Shown here: positions 35,033 through 44,387 of the stretch, in pieces
Layout of the letters: the number at the start of each line of letters is the position of its first letter
Numbering within the stretch: the first letter of the stretch is position 1
NCBI GenBank assembly: GCA_025463925.1
Contig: JAODBK010000004.1
Coordinates: forward strand, 62,001-126,000
DNA length: 64,000 bases
From: Acidimicrobiales bacterium
Lineage (GTDB): Bacteria > Actinomycetota > Acidimicrobiia > Acidimicrobiales > AC-14
Direction of reading: 5' to 3'
Position numbers and translations under genes: made by a program
The notes under the pieces: model-generated
The model's input: only the letters and a program-made list of their open reading frames with translations
Databases searched by the model: none
Told to the model about the DNA's origin: nothing

Positions 35033-35776
35033 CTAGGGGGCGTCAGGCGGGGGCCCGGCGATCCCGAGTTGGCTGCGGATCTCGGCCAACCGCGCCTGGG
35101 CCTCGTTGTTCATCTGGGCCTGCTGCACCTCGATCATGCGGCCTTCGACGCTCTGGCCCTGCAGCTCGTTGACGCCGAGCGCCTTGGCGTAGCGCGCCTC
35201 GATCTTGAGGCGGACCTCTTCGAACGTCGGCACATCCTGCCCGACGGTCTCGTTGAGCGAGGCCATCGCGGTGTTGACCTGCTCCTGCATCTTGGCCTGG
35301 TCGAGTTGGGACAGGAGCTTCTGGCGCTCGGCCAGCTTCTGCTGGAGGACGCGCCCGTTCTGCTGGACCGCGCCCTTCGCCTGGTCGGCGGCCTGGGCCG
35401 CCTGCAGGTGGAGCGTCTTCAGCGAGCCGACCGTCTTCTCGGTCTCGATCAGCCGGTTGGCGAACGCCTCGGCGGCCTGGCCGTACTCGGTGGCCTTGCC
35501 GGCGTCGCCCTTCTTCACCGCGTCGTCCGTCATGAGCACCGCCTGCCGGGCCGAGCCGTTCAGCTGCTCGAGCTCCTCCATCTTGCGGTTGAGCTGCATC
35601 TCGGTCTGCTTCTGGTTGGCGATGACGTTGGCCGCCTGCTCCACCAGCCGGCGGTGCTGGTCCTGGGCTTCGCTGATCGCCTGCTCCAGCTGCACCTTGG
35701 GGTCGGCCCGCTCGTCGAACGACGAGTTGAGCTTGGCGGTGAAGTACTTCCACATGCGCCGCAGCGACTTCAGCAT
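35033..35776 (-). CDS. pspA: PspA/IM30 (Vipp1-like ESCRT-III) membrane-stress protein
   Basis: A 247-aa, almost fully helical protein starting MLKSLRRMWKYFTAKLNSSF, an amphipathic membrane-binding helix. Long coiled-coil segments follow (QLEQAISEAQDQHRRLVEQA), then a short Gly/Pro tail. PspA proteins polymerise on damaged inner membrane to keep it sealed. It is divergent from proA, with a leaderless -10 box 7 nt upstream of the ATG. Its end is 5 bp from the convergent deacetylase gene. Confidence 0.9.
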   Translation of the reverse strand: MLKSLRRMWKYFTAKLNSSFDERADPKVQLEQAISEAQDQHRRLVEQAANVIANQKQTEMQLNRKMEELEQLNGSARQAVLMTDDAVKKGDAGKATEYGQAAEAFANRLIETEKTVGSLKTLHLQAAQAADQAKGAVQQNGRVLQQKLAERQKLLSQLDQAKMQEQVNTAMASLNETVGQDVPTFEEVRLKIEARYAKALGVNELQGQSVEGRMIEVQQAQMNNEAQARLAEIRSQLGIAGPPPDAP

Positions 35777-35783
35777 GCCGCCA

Positions 35784-35789
35784 AGCCTA
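35784..35789 (-). promoter_or_regulatory. -10 box TAGGCT of pspA
   Basis: On the minus strand TAGGCT-N7-ATG, with no Shine-Dalgarno sequence. It faces away from the proA promoter about 60 bp to the right. Confidence 0.45.
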
Positions 35790-35845
35790 TGACGCGGCGC
35801 GTGGAAGCGCCCGAATCGACGAGACCGACCGGTCGGGCCGCCGAG

Positions 35846-35851
35846 TAACCT
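35846..35851 (+). promoter_or_regulatory. -10 box TAACCT of proA
   Basis: TAACCT is followed by 6 nt and the proA ATG. proA therefore probably has its own promoter, separate from proB. Confidence 0.45.
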
Positions 35852-35857
35852 GCGGCG

Positions 35858-37114
35858 ATGTCCGGCCAGCCGCCCATCGCCGAACTCGGCCGCCGGGCCA
35901 AGGCGGCGGCTCGGGTGCTCGCGCTGGCGTCCACCGCGGCGAAGGACGACGCCCTGCGCGCCGCGGCCGACGTGCTCGTCGAGCGCTCGCCGGAGATCCT
36001 GGAAGCCAACGGGCAGGACGTCGTCACCGCCGAGGCCGCGGGTACCACCGCGACGGTGGTCGACCGCCTGCGGCTGACGCCGGCGCGCGTCTCGGCGATG
36101 GCCGACGGCCTGCGCCAGGTGGCGGCGCTGCCCGACCCGGTCGGCGAGGTGGTCGAGGGCTGGACCCGGCCGAACGGGCTGGTGATCGAGAAGGTGCGCG
36201 TCCCGCTCGGCGTGGTGGCGATCATCTACGAGAACCGCCCGAACGTCACCAGCGACGCCTTCGGCCTCTGTCTCAAGTCGGGCAACGCCGCGTTCCTCCG
36301 CGGCAGCTCGGCCGCCATCGAGTCGAACAAGGCCATCGCGGCCGCCCTGCGCGAGGGGGTGGCCAAGGCCGGCCTGCCCGAGGACGCGCTGGTCCTCGTC
36401 GAGGACACGGACCACGACACCGCGATCGAGTTCATGCGCCTCCGCGAGTCGATCGACTGCCTCATCCCGCGCGGCGGGCCGTCGCTGATCCGGTCGATCC
36501 TCGAGCACGCCACCGTGCCCTACGTAATCGACGGTGACGGCAATTGCCACGTGTACGTCGACGAGACCGCCGACCTCGACCAGGCGGTCGACATCATCGT
36601 CAACGCCAAGATGCAACGGCCCTCGGTGTGCAACGCCGCCGAGTCGCTGGTCGTTCACGAGGCGGTCGCGGCCGAGTTCCTGCCGCGCGCCGCGGCCGCG
36701 CTCGAGGGCGTCGAGCTGGTCGGCGACGCCCGCGCCATCGACATCATCGGCGCCGACCGTGTCGCACTGGCGAGCGACGACGACTTCGGGCGCGAGTTCC
36801 TCGACCTCAAGCTGTCCGTGGCCGTCACCCCCGACCTGTCGGCGGCGATCGACCACGTCAACCGCTTCGGGAGCGGCCACACCGAGGCGATCCTCACCCG
36901 CGACCTCAACGCCGCCCGCCGCTTCACGCGGGAGGTGGACGCGGCCGCGGTCATCGTCAACGCGTCGACCCGTTTCACCGACGGCGAGCAGTTCGGCTTC
37001 GGCGCCGAGATCGGCATCAGCACGCAAAAGCTGCACGCCCGTGGTCCGATGGGCCTGCGCGAGCTCACCACCTGCAAGTACGTCATCACCGGAGAAGGGC
37101 AGACCAGACGCTGA
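35858..37114 (+). CDS. proA: Gamma-glutamyl phosphate reductase
   Basis: A 418-aa aldehyde-dehydrogenase-superfamily enzyme that reduces gamma-glutamyl phosphate with NADPH in proline synthesis. Typical segments are [17 protein letters not shown], the catalytic Cys in [11 protein letters not shown], and [12 protein letters not shown] at the end. The stop TGA overlaps the next ATG (TGATG), so a MoxR-type ATPase is translationally coupled to proA, an unusual neighbour. Confidence 0.95.
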   Translation: MSGQPPIAELGRRAKAAARVLALASTAAKDDALRAAADVLVERSPEILEANGQDVVTAEAAGTTATVVDRLRLTPARVSAMADGLRQVAALPDPVGEVVEGWTRPNGLVIEKVRVPLGVVAIIYENRPNVTSDAFGLCLKSGNAAFLRGSSAAIESNKAIAAALREGVAKAGLPEDALVLVEDTDHDTAIEFMRLRESIDCLIPRGGPSLIRSILEHATVPYVIDGDGNCHVYVDETADLDQAVDIIVNAKMQRPSVCNAAESLVVHEAVAAEFLPRAAAALEGVELVGDARAIDIIGADRVALASDDDFGREFLDLKLSVAVTPDLSAAIDHVNRFGSGHTEAILTRDLNAARRFTREVDAAAVIVNASTRFTDGEQFGFGAEIGISTQKLHARGPMGLRELTTCKYVITGEGQTRR

Positions 37115-38013
37115 TGTCCACCACCGTCGACACCCCGCCGCGCTTCGAGTCGGTGCCCGCGGTCCGCGAGGGCCTGAAGCGGGTTGCCTATCTCGCCGAC
37201 GAAGGGATCGCCGGCGTGGTGTACCTCGCCGACCGGCTCGGCAAGCCGGTGCTGATCGAAGGCCCGGCCGGCACCGGCAAGACGCAGCTGGCCAAGTCGG
37301 TGGCGGAGATGAGCGGCGCCCGCCTCATCCGCCTCCAGTGCTACGAGGGCCTCGACGAGTCGAAGGCGCTCTACGAGTGGAACTACAAGAAGCAGCTGCT
37401 GCGCATCCAGGCCCAACGGGTGGCCGAGGATCAGGGCGGCACGTGGGCCGACGTCGAGGAGGACATCTTCGGCGAGGAGTTCCTGCTCACGCGCCCGCTG
37501 CTCGAGGCGATCCGGGCCGAGGAGCCGGTCGTGCTCCTGATCGACGAGGTCGACCGGGTCGAGGTCGAGACCGAGGCCCTGCTGCTCGAGGTGCTGTCGG
37601 ACTACCAGGTGTCGATCCCCGAGCTCGGCACGGTGTCGGCGACACAGATCCCGCTGGTGTTCCTCACCTCCAACAACACCCGCGAGCTGTCCGAGGCACT
37701 GAAGCGCCGCTGCCTCTACCTGCACGTGGACTACCCGGACTTGGACCGCGAGAAGGAGATCGTCCTGACGCGCGTCCCCGGCATCTCGGCGAACCTGGCC
37801 GACCAGGTCGCCCGCATCGTGCGCTCGATCCGGCAGCTCGAGCTGAAGAAGGCGCCGTCGGTGTCCGAGACGCTCGACTGGGCCCGCACCCTCGTGCTCC
37901 TCGGTGTGGAGACGGTCGGCGTCGAGCAGGCCAGGGAGACGCTGCACATCCTGCTCAAGTACCAGTCCGACATCGCCAAGACAGCCAAAGAGCTCACCGT
38001 CGACGAGTCCTAG
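37114..38013 (+). CDS. MoxR-family AAA+ ATPase
   Basis: A 299-aa AAA+ chaperone-like ATPase. Walker A GPAGTGKT (50-57), Walker B PVVLLIDEVDR, sensor-1 FLTSNNTREL and an arginine-finger region ALKRRCLYLHVDYPD are visible. MoxR ATPases work with VWA-domain partners to insert cofactors or mature enzyme complexes; such a partner is encoded 15 nt downstream. The pair resembles CoxD/CoxE, but no CO dehydrogenase gene is in the window. Confidence 0.92.
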   Translation: MSTTVDTPPRFESVPAVREGLKRVAYLADEGIAGVVYLADRLGKPVLIEGPAGTGKTQLAKSVAEMSGARLIRLQCYEGLDESKALYEWNYKKQLLRIQAQRVAEDQGGTWADVEEDIFGEEFLLTRPLLEAIRAEEPVVLLIDEVDRVEVETEALLLEVLSDYQVSIPELGTVSATQIPLVFLTSNNTRELSEALKRRCLYLHVDYPDLDREKEIVLTRVPGISANLADQVARIVRSIRQLELKKAPSVSETLDWARTLVLLGVETVGVEQARETLHILLKYQSDIAKTAKELTVDES

Positions 38014-38028
38014 GGTCGGCCGGTCGCG

Positions 38029-39453
38029 ATGCTCGACGTCCTTGCCGGGTTCATCCAGGAGCTGCGCGCCGCCGGCTTGCCGGTGAGCCTCACCGAGAAC
38101 CTCGACGCCATGGAGGCGGTCCGCCACATCCCGATCGAGGATCGCGACGCGTTCAAGTACGCCCTCGCGGCGACGCTCGTGAAGAGCAACGCGCACTGGA
38201 AGGCGTTCGAGACCGTCTTCGAGGTGTACTTCTCCCTCCGGGGCGGTGAGTGGAGGCTCGACCCCGACAAGGAGGACGAGCTGGACGCGATGCTCGGTGG
38301 CGCCGCCGGGGGTGACATCCAGACCGGCGGCGGCGGCGCCATGGACCAGCTGTCACCCGAGCAGCTGGCCGAGATGCTGTACCGAGCGCTGCTCGACGCC
38401 GACGAGGCGATGATGCGGGCGCTGGCCCGGCAGGCGGTCACCCGCTTCGCCGGCATGGAGCCCGGTCGCCCGGTCGGCGGCACCTACTACCTCTACCGGA
38501 CACTGCGGAACCTCGACCTCGACAGCGTGCTCGAGCGGCTGATGGACGCGTCGCGGCAGCAGGCGGGCGAGCTCACGCCGCTCGAGGAGCGGCTCGAACA
38601 GGACGAGTACCAGACGCGCATCACCCACTTGCGCCAGGAGATCGAGGCGGAGATCCGCCGGCGCCTCGTCGCCGACCGCGGCGCCGAGGCCATGGCCAAG
38701 ACGCTGCGCAAGCCGCTGCCCGAAGACGTGGACTTCATGCACGCGACGCGCGACGAGCTGGCCGCGCTCCGGCGCGCGATCCAGCCGCTGGCCCGGAAGC
38801 TCGCGGTGCGACTGGCCCGGAAGCGCCGGCACGGCCGGAAGGGACCGCTGGACTTCCGCAACACCGTCCGGCACTCGCTCTCCTATGGCGGCGTGCCGGC
38901 CGAGCCGAAGTTCCGCTACCCGCGGCCGTCGAAGCCCGAGATCGTCGTCGTCGCCGACATCTCGGGATCCGTCGCGGCGTTCGCCCGGTTCACCCTGCAG
39001 TTCGTCTACGCCATCGCCAACCAGTTCTCGAAGGTCCGGGCGTTCGTGTTCATCGACGGCATCGACGAGGTGACCAGGTTCTTCGAGGGCATCGACGACG
39101 TGGCCGATGCGGTCCATCGCGTCAACACCGAGGCCGACGTGGTGTGGGTCGACGGGCACTCCGACTACGGCCACGCCTTCACCACCTTCTACGAGAAGTG
39201 GGGCCAGGAGATCGGGCCCAAGACCACGCTGATCCTGCTCGGCGACGCCCGGAACAACTACCACGCCTCCCAGTCCTGGGTCGTGAAGGAGCTGCGCAAG
39301 AAGGCCCGCCACGTCTACTGGCTCAACCCCGAGCCCCGCTCCTACTGGGACACCGGCGACTCGATCGTCTCGGAGTACTCGATCCACACCGACGGCGCCT
39401 ACGAGTGCCGCAACCTGCGCCAACTCGAGCGGTTCGTCGAATCACTCGCCTAG
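38029..39453 (+). CDS. VWA domain-containing CoxE-like protein
   Basis: A 474-aa protein with a helical N-terminal half and a C-terminal von Willebrand A domain. The MIDAS motif is DISGS (Asp310), with later VWVDGHSDYGHAF and TLILLGDARNNY. The middle is strongly basic (RLARKRRHGRKG). It is the partner of the adjacent MoxR ATPase. Its client is unknown. Length and order fit the CoxE family (PF05762). Confidence 0.88.
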   Translation: MLDVLAGFIQELRAAGLPVSLTENLDAMEAVRHIPIEDRDAFKYALAATLVKSNAHWKAFETVFEVYFSLRGGEWRLDPDKEDELDAMLGGAAGGDIQTGGGGAMDQLSPEQLAEMLYRALLDADEAMMRALARQAVTRFAGMEPGRPVGGTYYLYRTLRNLDLDSVLERLMDASRQQAGELTPLEERLEQDEYQTRITHLRQEIEAEIRRRLVADRGAEAMAKTLRKPLPEDVDFMHATRDELAALRRAIQPLARKLAVRLARKRRHGRKGPLDFRNTVRHSLSYGGVPAEPKFRYPRPSKPEIVVVADISGSVAAFARFTLQFVYAIANQFSKVRAFVFIDGIDEVTRFFEGIDDVADAVHRVNTEADVVWVDGHSDYGHAFTTFYEKWGQEIGPKTTLILLGDARNNYHASQSWVVKELRKKARHVYWLNPEPRSYWDTGDSIVSEYSIHTDGAYECRNLRQLERFVESLA

Positions 39454-39495
39454 TGCCGCGACCGGACTGCATGGTATTTCCGGGTAGCCGCTCGG

Positions 39496-39501
39496 TATCT
39501 T
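39496..39501 (+). promoter_or_regulatory. -10 box TATCTT of the second GT87-like gene
   Basis: TATCTT-N7-GTG, leaderless spacing, in a locally AT-richer stretch after the VWA gene. Confidence 0.4.
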
Positions 39502-39508
39502 CAACCTC

Positions 39509-40966
39509 GTGACCTCGCTGGTCGGCCTGTTCGTCGCCACCGGCGGCACCGCGGCGATCCTGTTGCGCGGCCCGAAGGGATCGAGCCCGGTCAACATCGC
39601 ACTCCTGCTGGTCGCGTTCGCCGGATTGGGCCTGGTGGTCGCGGCCGAGACGCGGCGGCCGCGGCTCGGCGCGCCGCTGGTCTTTGCCCTCACCGGCGGC
39701 CTGCTCGTGCTCGCCGTCGCCATCCCACCGACGCAGAGCCGTGACGTCTACGCGTACGCCTACTACGGCCGGCTCGTCAGCCACTACGGGCAGAGCCCGT
39801 ACACCCACTCGGCCGCCGGTCATTACCCCGAGGACCCGTTCGCCCGGCGGGTCGACCCGATCTGGCGGTCCAACGCGTCGGTCTACGGTCCCGTGTGGAC
39901 ATGGATCTCGGCGCTGGGCACCGCGACGGTGGCTCGCAGCTCGTTCCTCGCGACGCGCATCTACTTCCAGACGGTCGCGGCGCTCGCCGCGGCGTTGTCG
40001 CTCTGGTTGATCTGGCGACGCACGCGATCGCCCGCGGCGGTCGCGTTCCTGGGCGTCAACCCGGTCATCATCATCAGCATCGTCAACGGCGGGCACAACG
40101 ACGCGCTCGTCGGCCTCGGCGTGCTGGCCGGCGTGCTCCTGCTGATCGCGGAGCGACCAGCCTGGGCCGCGGTCGTGTTCGGCCTGGCGGTGCTCATCAA
40201 GGTGTCGGCGCTGCTGCCGATCGCCGCGGTGGGCCTGTGGGTCTGGCGCCGTCACGGGCTCAAGGCGGCGACGAAGATGGGCGGTGTCACCGCGGTGGTG
40301 GTGCTCGCCGGCTTCGCCTTGAGCGGCGGCCGCGAGATCCTCGCGCCATTGCACGTGGCGCAGACCCACATCAGCGGCAGCTCGGTGTGGTGGGGCCCGC
40401 GCAAGTGGATCACATGGGCGTCGGTGGCGAAGGGGACGCCGAGCAGCGTGGCCGGCGAGGCGGCCCGATTGCGGGTGTCGACGGTGGGGTCGTTGTGCGC
40501 GGTCGGGATGACGCTGCTGCTGGCGCGGCGCCGCCTGCGGAACTCGGATCCCGTGCTGGTCGCGGGCGCCGCGGTGTTGGCCTACACGCTGCTAGCGGCG
40601 TACGTGCTCCCGTGGTACCTCGGATGGGGACTGCCGGTGATGGCGCTGGCGTGGCGGTCACGCCTCTACTGGCTAACGCTCCTGCACGGCGCCATCCTGC
40701 AGATCGCGTACCTCCCGGATCCCACGATCGAAGGCAAGGTCGACAAGCTGTACATCATGCGACCGTTGCAGCGGATGCAGCTCGACCTGTATCAGGTGTG
40801 GGTGCCGCTGCTCGAGCTGGTGATCATCGTCGCCGTCGTGGTGATTTCGGTGAAGAGGCCGAAGTGGTCGCTGGCGAACGTGCCGGTGAGTGCGGTGTCG
40901 CAGGCCACGCGGGCCGACATCACCTGGCCGGCGCCGTCGTCCTTGCGCCAGCCGACCAGCACGTAG
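39509..40966 (+). CDS. Polyprenol-phosphate-mannose-dependent mannosyltransferase-like membrane protein (MptB type)
   Basis: A 485-aa multi-pass membrane protein, paralogous to the one at 1384-2724. Shared features are the SRDVYAYAYYGRL loop, RSNASVYGPVW, and the helix end NPVIIISIVNGGHNDALVG. It probably extends an alpha-mannan or lipoglycan chain on the outer face of the membrane. The GTG start follows a -10 box by 7 nt. Its last 175 bp are antisense to the end of the EEP hydrolase gene and encode a hydrophilic tail after the last helix. Confidence 0.78.
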   Translation: MTSLVGLFVATGGTAAILLRGPKGSSPVNIALLLVAFAGLGLVVAAETRRPRLGAPLVFALTGGLLVLAVAIPPTQSRDVYAYAYYGRLVSHYGQSPYTHSAAGHYPEDPFARRVDPIWRSNASVYGPVWTWISALGTATVARSSFLATRIYFQTVAALAAALSLWLIWRRTRSPAAVAFLGVNPVIIISIVNGGHNDALVGLGVLAGVLLLIAERPAWAAVVFGLAVLIKVSALLPIAAVGLWVWRRHGLKAATKMGGVTAVVVLAGFALSGGREILAPLHVAQTHISGSSVWWGPRKWITWASVAKGTPSSVAGEAARLRVSTVGSLCAVGMTLLLARRRLRNSDPVLVAGAAVLAYTLLAAYVLPWYLGWGLPVMALAWRSRLYWLTLLHGAILQIAYLPDPTIEGKVDKLYIMRPLQRMQLDLYQVWVPLLELVIIVAVVVISVKRPKWSLANVPVSAVSQATRADITWPAPSSLRQPTST

Positions 40967-41619
40967 TCGATCCGCCGGCTCGGCTCGAGGTCGAGCACCG
41001 CGTAGGTGTTGCGGTTGTCCCACGTGTGCCCCGGCCCGCGACCCCCGGCGATCCGCCACGCATCCTGGTAGTAGGTGCTGTGCCCGTCGATCGACGCCAG
41101 GCCGGCGAGGTACCGCATCTCCGTCGAGTCCGGCTCGGCGTTGAAGTCGCCGGCGATGATGGGGGGCAGCGGTGATGCCGGGTCCGAGTCGCGGCGGACC
41201 ACGCGCTCGATCTCGGCGACCTGCCGCTCGCGGAGCGCGCCGTCCCACGACCGCCAGTTGAGGTGGGTGGAGAAGACGTCGATCCCGTTGGTGCGGGCGT
41301 GGAGCAGGACCCGCTGGCCGTCGTCGGGCCGCGGCTCGAGCGGAAGGTCGTGGATCGCCTGGCTCTCGATCGGCCACCGGCTCATGACCCCGTTGCCGAG
41401 GGCCCACCCGTCGGCGCCGCTCATGGCCGGGCCGAAGGCGGCGTGGTACCCGGCCTCTTCGGCGAGCCAGCGCGCCTGGTTCCGCCCGTCGGCCAGCTCC
41501 ACGACCTCCTGGAGGCACACCAGGTGCGGGTCGAGGCGTTCCAGCCAGGCGACGATCTCGGTCCGGCGGGCCCGCCAGTGCGCGGTCATCCAGATGTTCA
41601 GGGTCAGCACGCGGAGCAC
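40792..41619 (-). CDS. Endonuclease/exonuclease/phosphatase (EEP) family hydrolase
   Basis: A 275-aa protein with the full set of EEP (DNase I-like) motifs: LTLNIWM, the catalytic Glu in LVCLQEVVEL, STHLNWR, IAGDFNAEP and RIDYVLVG with the terminal SDHFGLF. It could hydrolyse nucleic acids, phosphoinositides or other phosphodiesters. There is no signal peptide. The conserved domain ends near 40850; the Thr/Ser-rich tail lies over the coding end of the convergent mannosyltransferase gene. The start is a GTG 6 nt after a -10 box. Confidence 0.85.
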   Translation of the reverse strand: MLRVLTLNIWMTAHWRARRTEIVAWLERLDPHLVCLQEVVELADGRNQARWLAEEAGYHAAFGPAMSGADGWALGNGVMSRWPIESQAIHDLPLEPRPDDGQRVLLHARTNGIDVFSTHLNWRSWDGALRERQVAEIERVVRRDSDPASPLPPIIAGDFNAEPDSTEMRYLAGLASIDGHSTYYQDAWRIAGGRGPGHTWDNRNTYAVLDLEPSRRIDYVLVGWRKDDGAGQVMSARVACDTALTGTFASDHFGLFTEITTTATMITSSSSGTHT

Positions 41620-41625
41620 GGCCGC

Positions 41626-41631
41626 AGGCTA
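41626..41631 (-). promoter_or_regulatory. -10 box TAGCCT of the EEP hydrolase gene
   Basis: Minus strand TAGCCT-N6-GTG (start at 41619), no Shine-Dalgarno sequence. Confidence 0.4.
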
Positions 41632-41682
41632 CGGGAACCCCGAACCCTCACGTCCGGTCGCTCGCGGCCGATCAGACCTCCA

Positions 41683-43674
41683 ATGGAGAGGGGCAACTCC
41701 CGCGCGCCGCAGTCGACTCGTCGGCTGTTCACGCACTTCGCCGCCATCAGCCTGGTGCCGGTGCTCCTCTTCGGCGCGGTCCTGGTCGCGAGCTACCGGG
41801 CCGAGGCCCGCCGCCACGGCATCGCCGACGGCCGGCTCGAAGCGGCGCTGCTCGCCCAGACCGCGGTCGAACCGCTCCTCACCGGCCGGCCGCTCGAGGC
41901 GGGCCTGACGCCCGAGGAGACGGCGCGCGTGCGCACGATGGTCGACCGGTCGATCAGGCAACGGTCGGTGCTGAGGTTGCGGCTGCGCGATCTCGACGGC
42001 CGTGTCGTGTTCTCCGACGACGGCTCGGGATTCGAGGAGAGCACCCCGGACCACGAGGCCCTCGATGCCGCGCGCGGTGACGCCGCGACCAAGCTGACTC
42101 GGCTCAACTCCGACAGCAACGACATCGGGCCCAGCGGCGTGGCCGCGGTCGAGGCCTACCGCCAGCTGCGGGCGGGCTCGCCGGCCGCGCCGGTCGGCGT
42201 TCTCGAGCTGTACCTGCCCTACGCGCCGATCGCCAAGAACGTCAGCACCGGCCTACGCAACCTCTACCGCGACCTCGCCGTCGGCCTGGTCGCCCTGTAC
42301 CTCGCGTTGTTCCTCATCTCGGTGCTGCTCAGCCGGGGCCTGCGGCGTGAGCTGACGCGCAACAAGCACCTGGCCGAGTACGACACGCTGACTGGCCTTC
42401 CCAATCGCACCCTCTTCCAGGACCGCGCCCGCGACGCGGTCAAGGGTGCGGTGCGATGGGGCGAGCGCGTCGCTATCGCGATCATCGACCTGGACCGCTT
42501 CAAGGAGATCAACGACACCCTCGGCCATCACAACGGTGACCGCCTTCTGCGCGAGCTCGCCGATCGGCTCGCGGCGCACATCGGCCCGACCGACACCGTC
42601 GCCCGGCTGGGTGGCGACGAGTTCGGCCTGATCCTGCGCGGCCTGCCGCGGCCCGACGACGCGCTGGCGCGACTGCGCGCCGTCATCGGCCGCGAGGTCG
42701 AGGTCAACGGCGTGCCGCTGTCGGTGGAGGCCAGCGCCGGGTACGTCGTCGCGCCGCACGACGGCGACGACGTGGACGACCTCCTGCAACGGGCCGACGT
42801 CGCCATGTATGTCGCCAAGACGGAGCACGCCGGCGTCGTGCGGTACGACTCGGTGCACGATCACTACGACGCCGCCACGCTCGGACTCATCGCCGAGCTG
42901 CGCCGGGCCATCGTCGACGGTCACCTCGTGCTGCACTACCAGCCGAAGTTCGCGGTCGCCGACGGGCGGGTCGAAGCAGTGGAGGCGCTCGTCCGCTGGC
43001 GCCACCCGACGCTCGGCCTGCTGTACCCCGATCGGTTCCTCCCGCTGGTCGAGCAGACCGACCTGATCGACGACCTCACCGAATGGGTGCTGCAGCGCGC
43101 CCTCGCCGACCTGCGCGACCTCGGTCCCGCGGTCGGTGAGTTGGCGATGGCGGTCAACGTCTCCGCCCGCAACCTGGCCCGGCCCGACTTCGCCCGGCGG
43201 GTCATCGACATGCTCGCCGCCGCAGGTGTGGAGCCGTCCCGGCTGATCATCGAGATCACCGAGACCGCGCTGCTGATCGAGCCGGCCCGCGCCGCGGTGA
43301 TCCTCGCCGAGCTCGCCGCCGGCGGCGTGTCCATCAGCATCGACGACTTCGGCCGCGGCCAGACGTCGCTCGGCTACCTGTCGGAGCTGCCGGTCCACGA
43401 GCTCAAGATCGACAAGACCTTCGTGTCGGACATGCTGGCCCAGCCGGCCCACGCCGCCATCGTCCGGTCGATCGTCGACCTCGGCCACAACCTGGCGCTT
43501 CGCGTGGTGGCCGAGGGCGTCGAGACCGACGGGGTGCTCAGCAGCCTGCGGGACTCCGGCTGCGACGTGGCCCAGGGCTACCTGCTCGCCCGGCCGGTCC
43601 CCGTCGAGGATCTCACCGCCTGGCTCGCCGCGGAGCGGGCCGACGCCGAGCGGTTGCCGTCACCCGTCGCCTGA
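41683..43674 (+). CDS. Membrane GGDEF-EAL c-di-GMP protein
   Basis: A 663-aa protein. One transmembrane helix (about 18-38), an extracytoplasmic sensor region with HDGR-like coil, and a second helix (about 195-220) are followed by a GGDEF domain and an EAL domain. The GGDEF motif is intact (ARLGGDEFGLIL). The phosphodiesterase domain keeps EALVRWRHP and IEITETA, while the loop-6 motif reads DDFGRGQTSL in place of the usual DDFGTGYSS. Whether it makes or breaks c-di-GMP cannot be told. A second such protein is at 60499. Confidence 0.92.
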   Translation: MERGNSRAPQSTRRLFTHFAAISLVPVLLFGAVLVASYRAEARRHGIADGRLEAALLAQTAVEPLLTGRPLEAGLTPEETARVRTMVDRSIRQRSVLRLRLRDLDGRVVFSDDGSGFEESTPDHEALDAARGDAATKLTRLNSDSNDIGPSGVAAVEAYRQLRAGSPAAPVGVLELYLPYAPIAKNVSTGLRNLYRDLAVGLVALYLALFLISVLLSRGLRRELTRNKHLAEYDTLTGLPNRTLFQDRARDAVKGAVRWGERVAIAIIDLDRFKEINDTLGHHNGDRLLRELADRLAAHIGPTDTVARLGGDEFGLILRGLPRPDDALARLRAVIGREVEVNGVPLSVEASAGYVVAPHDGDDVDDLLQRADVAMYVAKTEHAGVVRYDSVHDHYDAATLGLIAELRRAIVDGHLVLHYQPKFAVADGRVEAVEALVRWRHPTLGLLYPDRFLPLVEQTDLIDDLTEWVLQRALADLRDLGPAVGELAMAVNVSARNLARPDFARRVIDMLAAAGVEPSRLIIEITETALLIEPARAAVILAELAAGGVSISIDDFGRGQTSLGYLSELPVHELKIDKTFVSDMLAQPAHAAIVRSIVDLGHNLALRVVAEGVETDGVLSSLRDSGCDVAQGYLLARPVPVEDLTAWLAAERADAERLPSPVA

Positions 43675-43696
43675 CCGACACGACGCGTGACCGAGG

Positions 43697-44371
43697 TCAG
43701 TCGTGGAGGCCGCACTCCGTCTTCTCCAGGCCGGACCACCGGCCCGAGCGCGGGTCCTCGCCCGGTGCGACCGGCTTGGTGCACGGCATGCAGCCGATCG
43801 ACGGGTAGCCCTGGTCCACCAGCGGGTTGACCGGGACGTCGTGGTCCTTGATGTAGCCGGCGACGTCGAGATCCGACCACGTCGCGATCGGGTTGACCTT
43901 CACCAGGCCGCGCAGGTCGCGGACGACGATCGGCGCCTGGCCCCGCGTCGGTGACTCGGCCCGGCGCAGCCCGCTCATCCACGCTTCCTTGCCGGCGAGC
44001 GCCCGGTCGAGCTGGCCGACCTTGACCGCCGAGCAGCAGTTCTCCGGGTCGATCTTCCAGAGCTCCTCGTCGTGGTGGGCGACGGTCATGATCCGCAGGT
44101 TCAGGCCGTACTTGCGTCGCACGTTCTCGACGGTCTCGAGCGTCTCGGGGAAGTGGTAGCCGGTGTCGATGAAGACGACCTCGATCGACGGCTCGACGTT
44201 CACCGCAAGGTCGATCAACACCGCGTCGGTCATCGACGCGCTGAGGCACAGGTGCGGATGAAAGGTGTCCACCGCCCAGCGGATGATGGTGGACGCGCTC
44301 TCCGTCTCGAAGTGGCGGTTCAGCTCGGCCAACTCCGAGTCGGTGAGGAACGCGGTCTCGGTGATCGTCAT
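43697..44371 (-). CDS. cysH: Adenylylsulfate (APS) reductase, CysH family
   Basis: A 224-aa assimilatory reductase. The cysteine pairs NCCSAVK and GCMPC (with PCTKPV) bind a [4Fe-4S] cluster and mark the APS-using type over the PAPS-using type. The catalytic Cys is in ECGLHD at the very end. The nucleotide-binding LCLSASMTDAVL and VFIDTGYHFPET are typical. The ATG at 44371 has GGAG 9 nt upstream; a TTG at 44386 is possible. Downstream of the sulfite reductase in the same operon, it supplies sulfite. Confidence 0.92.
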   Translation of the reverse strand: MTITETAFLTDSELAELNRHFETESASTIIRWAVDTFHPHLCLSASMTDAVLIDLAVNVEPSIEVVFIDTGYHFPETLETVENVRRKYGLNLRIMTVAHHDEELWKIDPENCCSAVKVGQLDRALAGKEAWMSGLRRAESPTRGQAPIVVRDLRGLVKVNPIATWSDLDVAGYIKDHDVPVNPLVDQGYPSIGCMPCTKPVAPGEDPRSGRWSGLEKTECGLHD

Positions 44372-44387
44372 GGCAGTGGGCTCCAAC

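Noticed and set aside
37114-39453. CO dehydrogenase maturation genes coxD/coxE
   Set aside because: No cox structural gene is present in the window, and MoxR-VWA pairs serve many clients.
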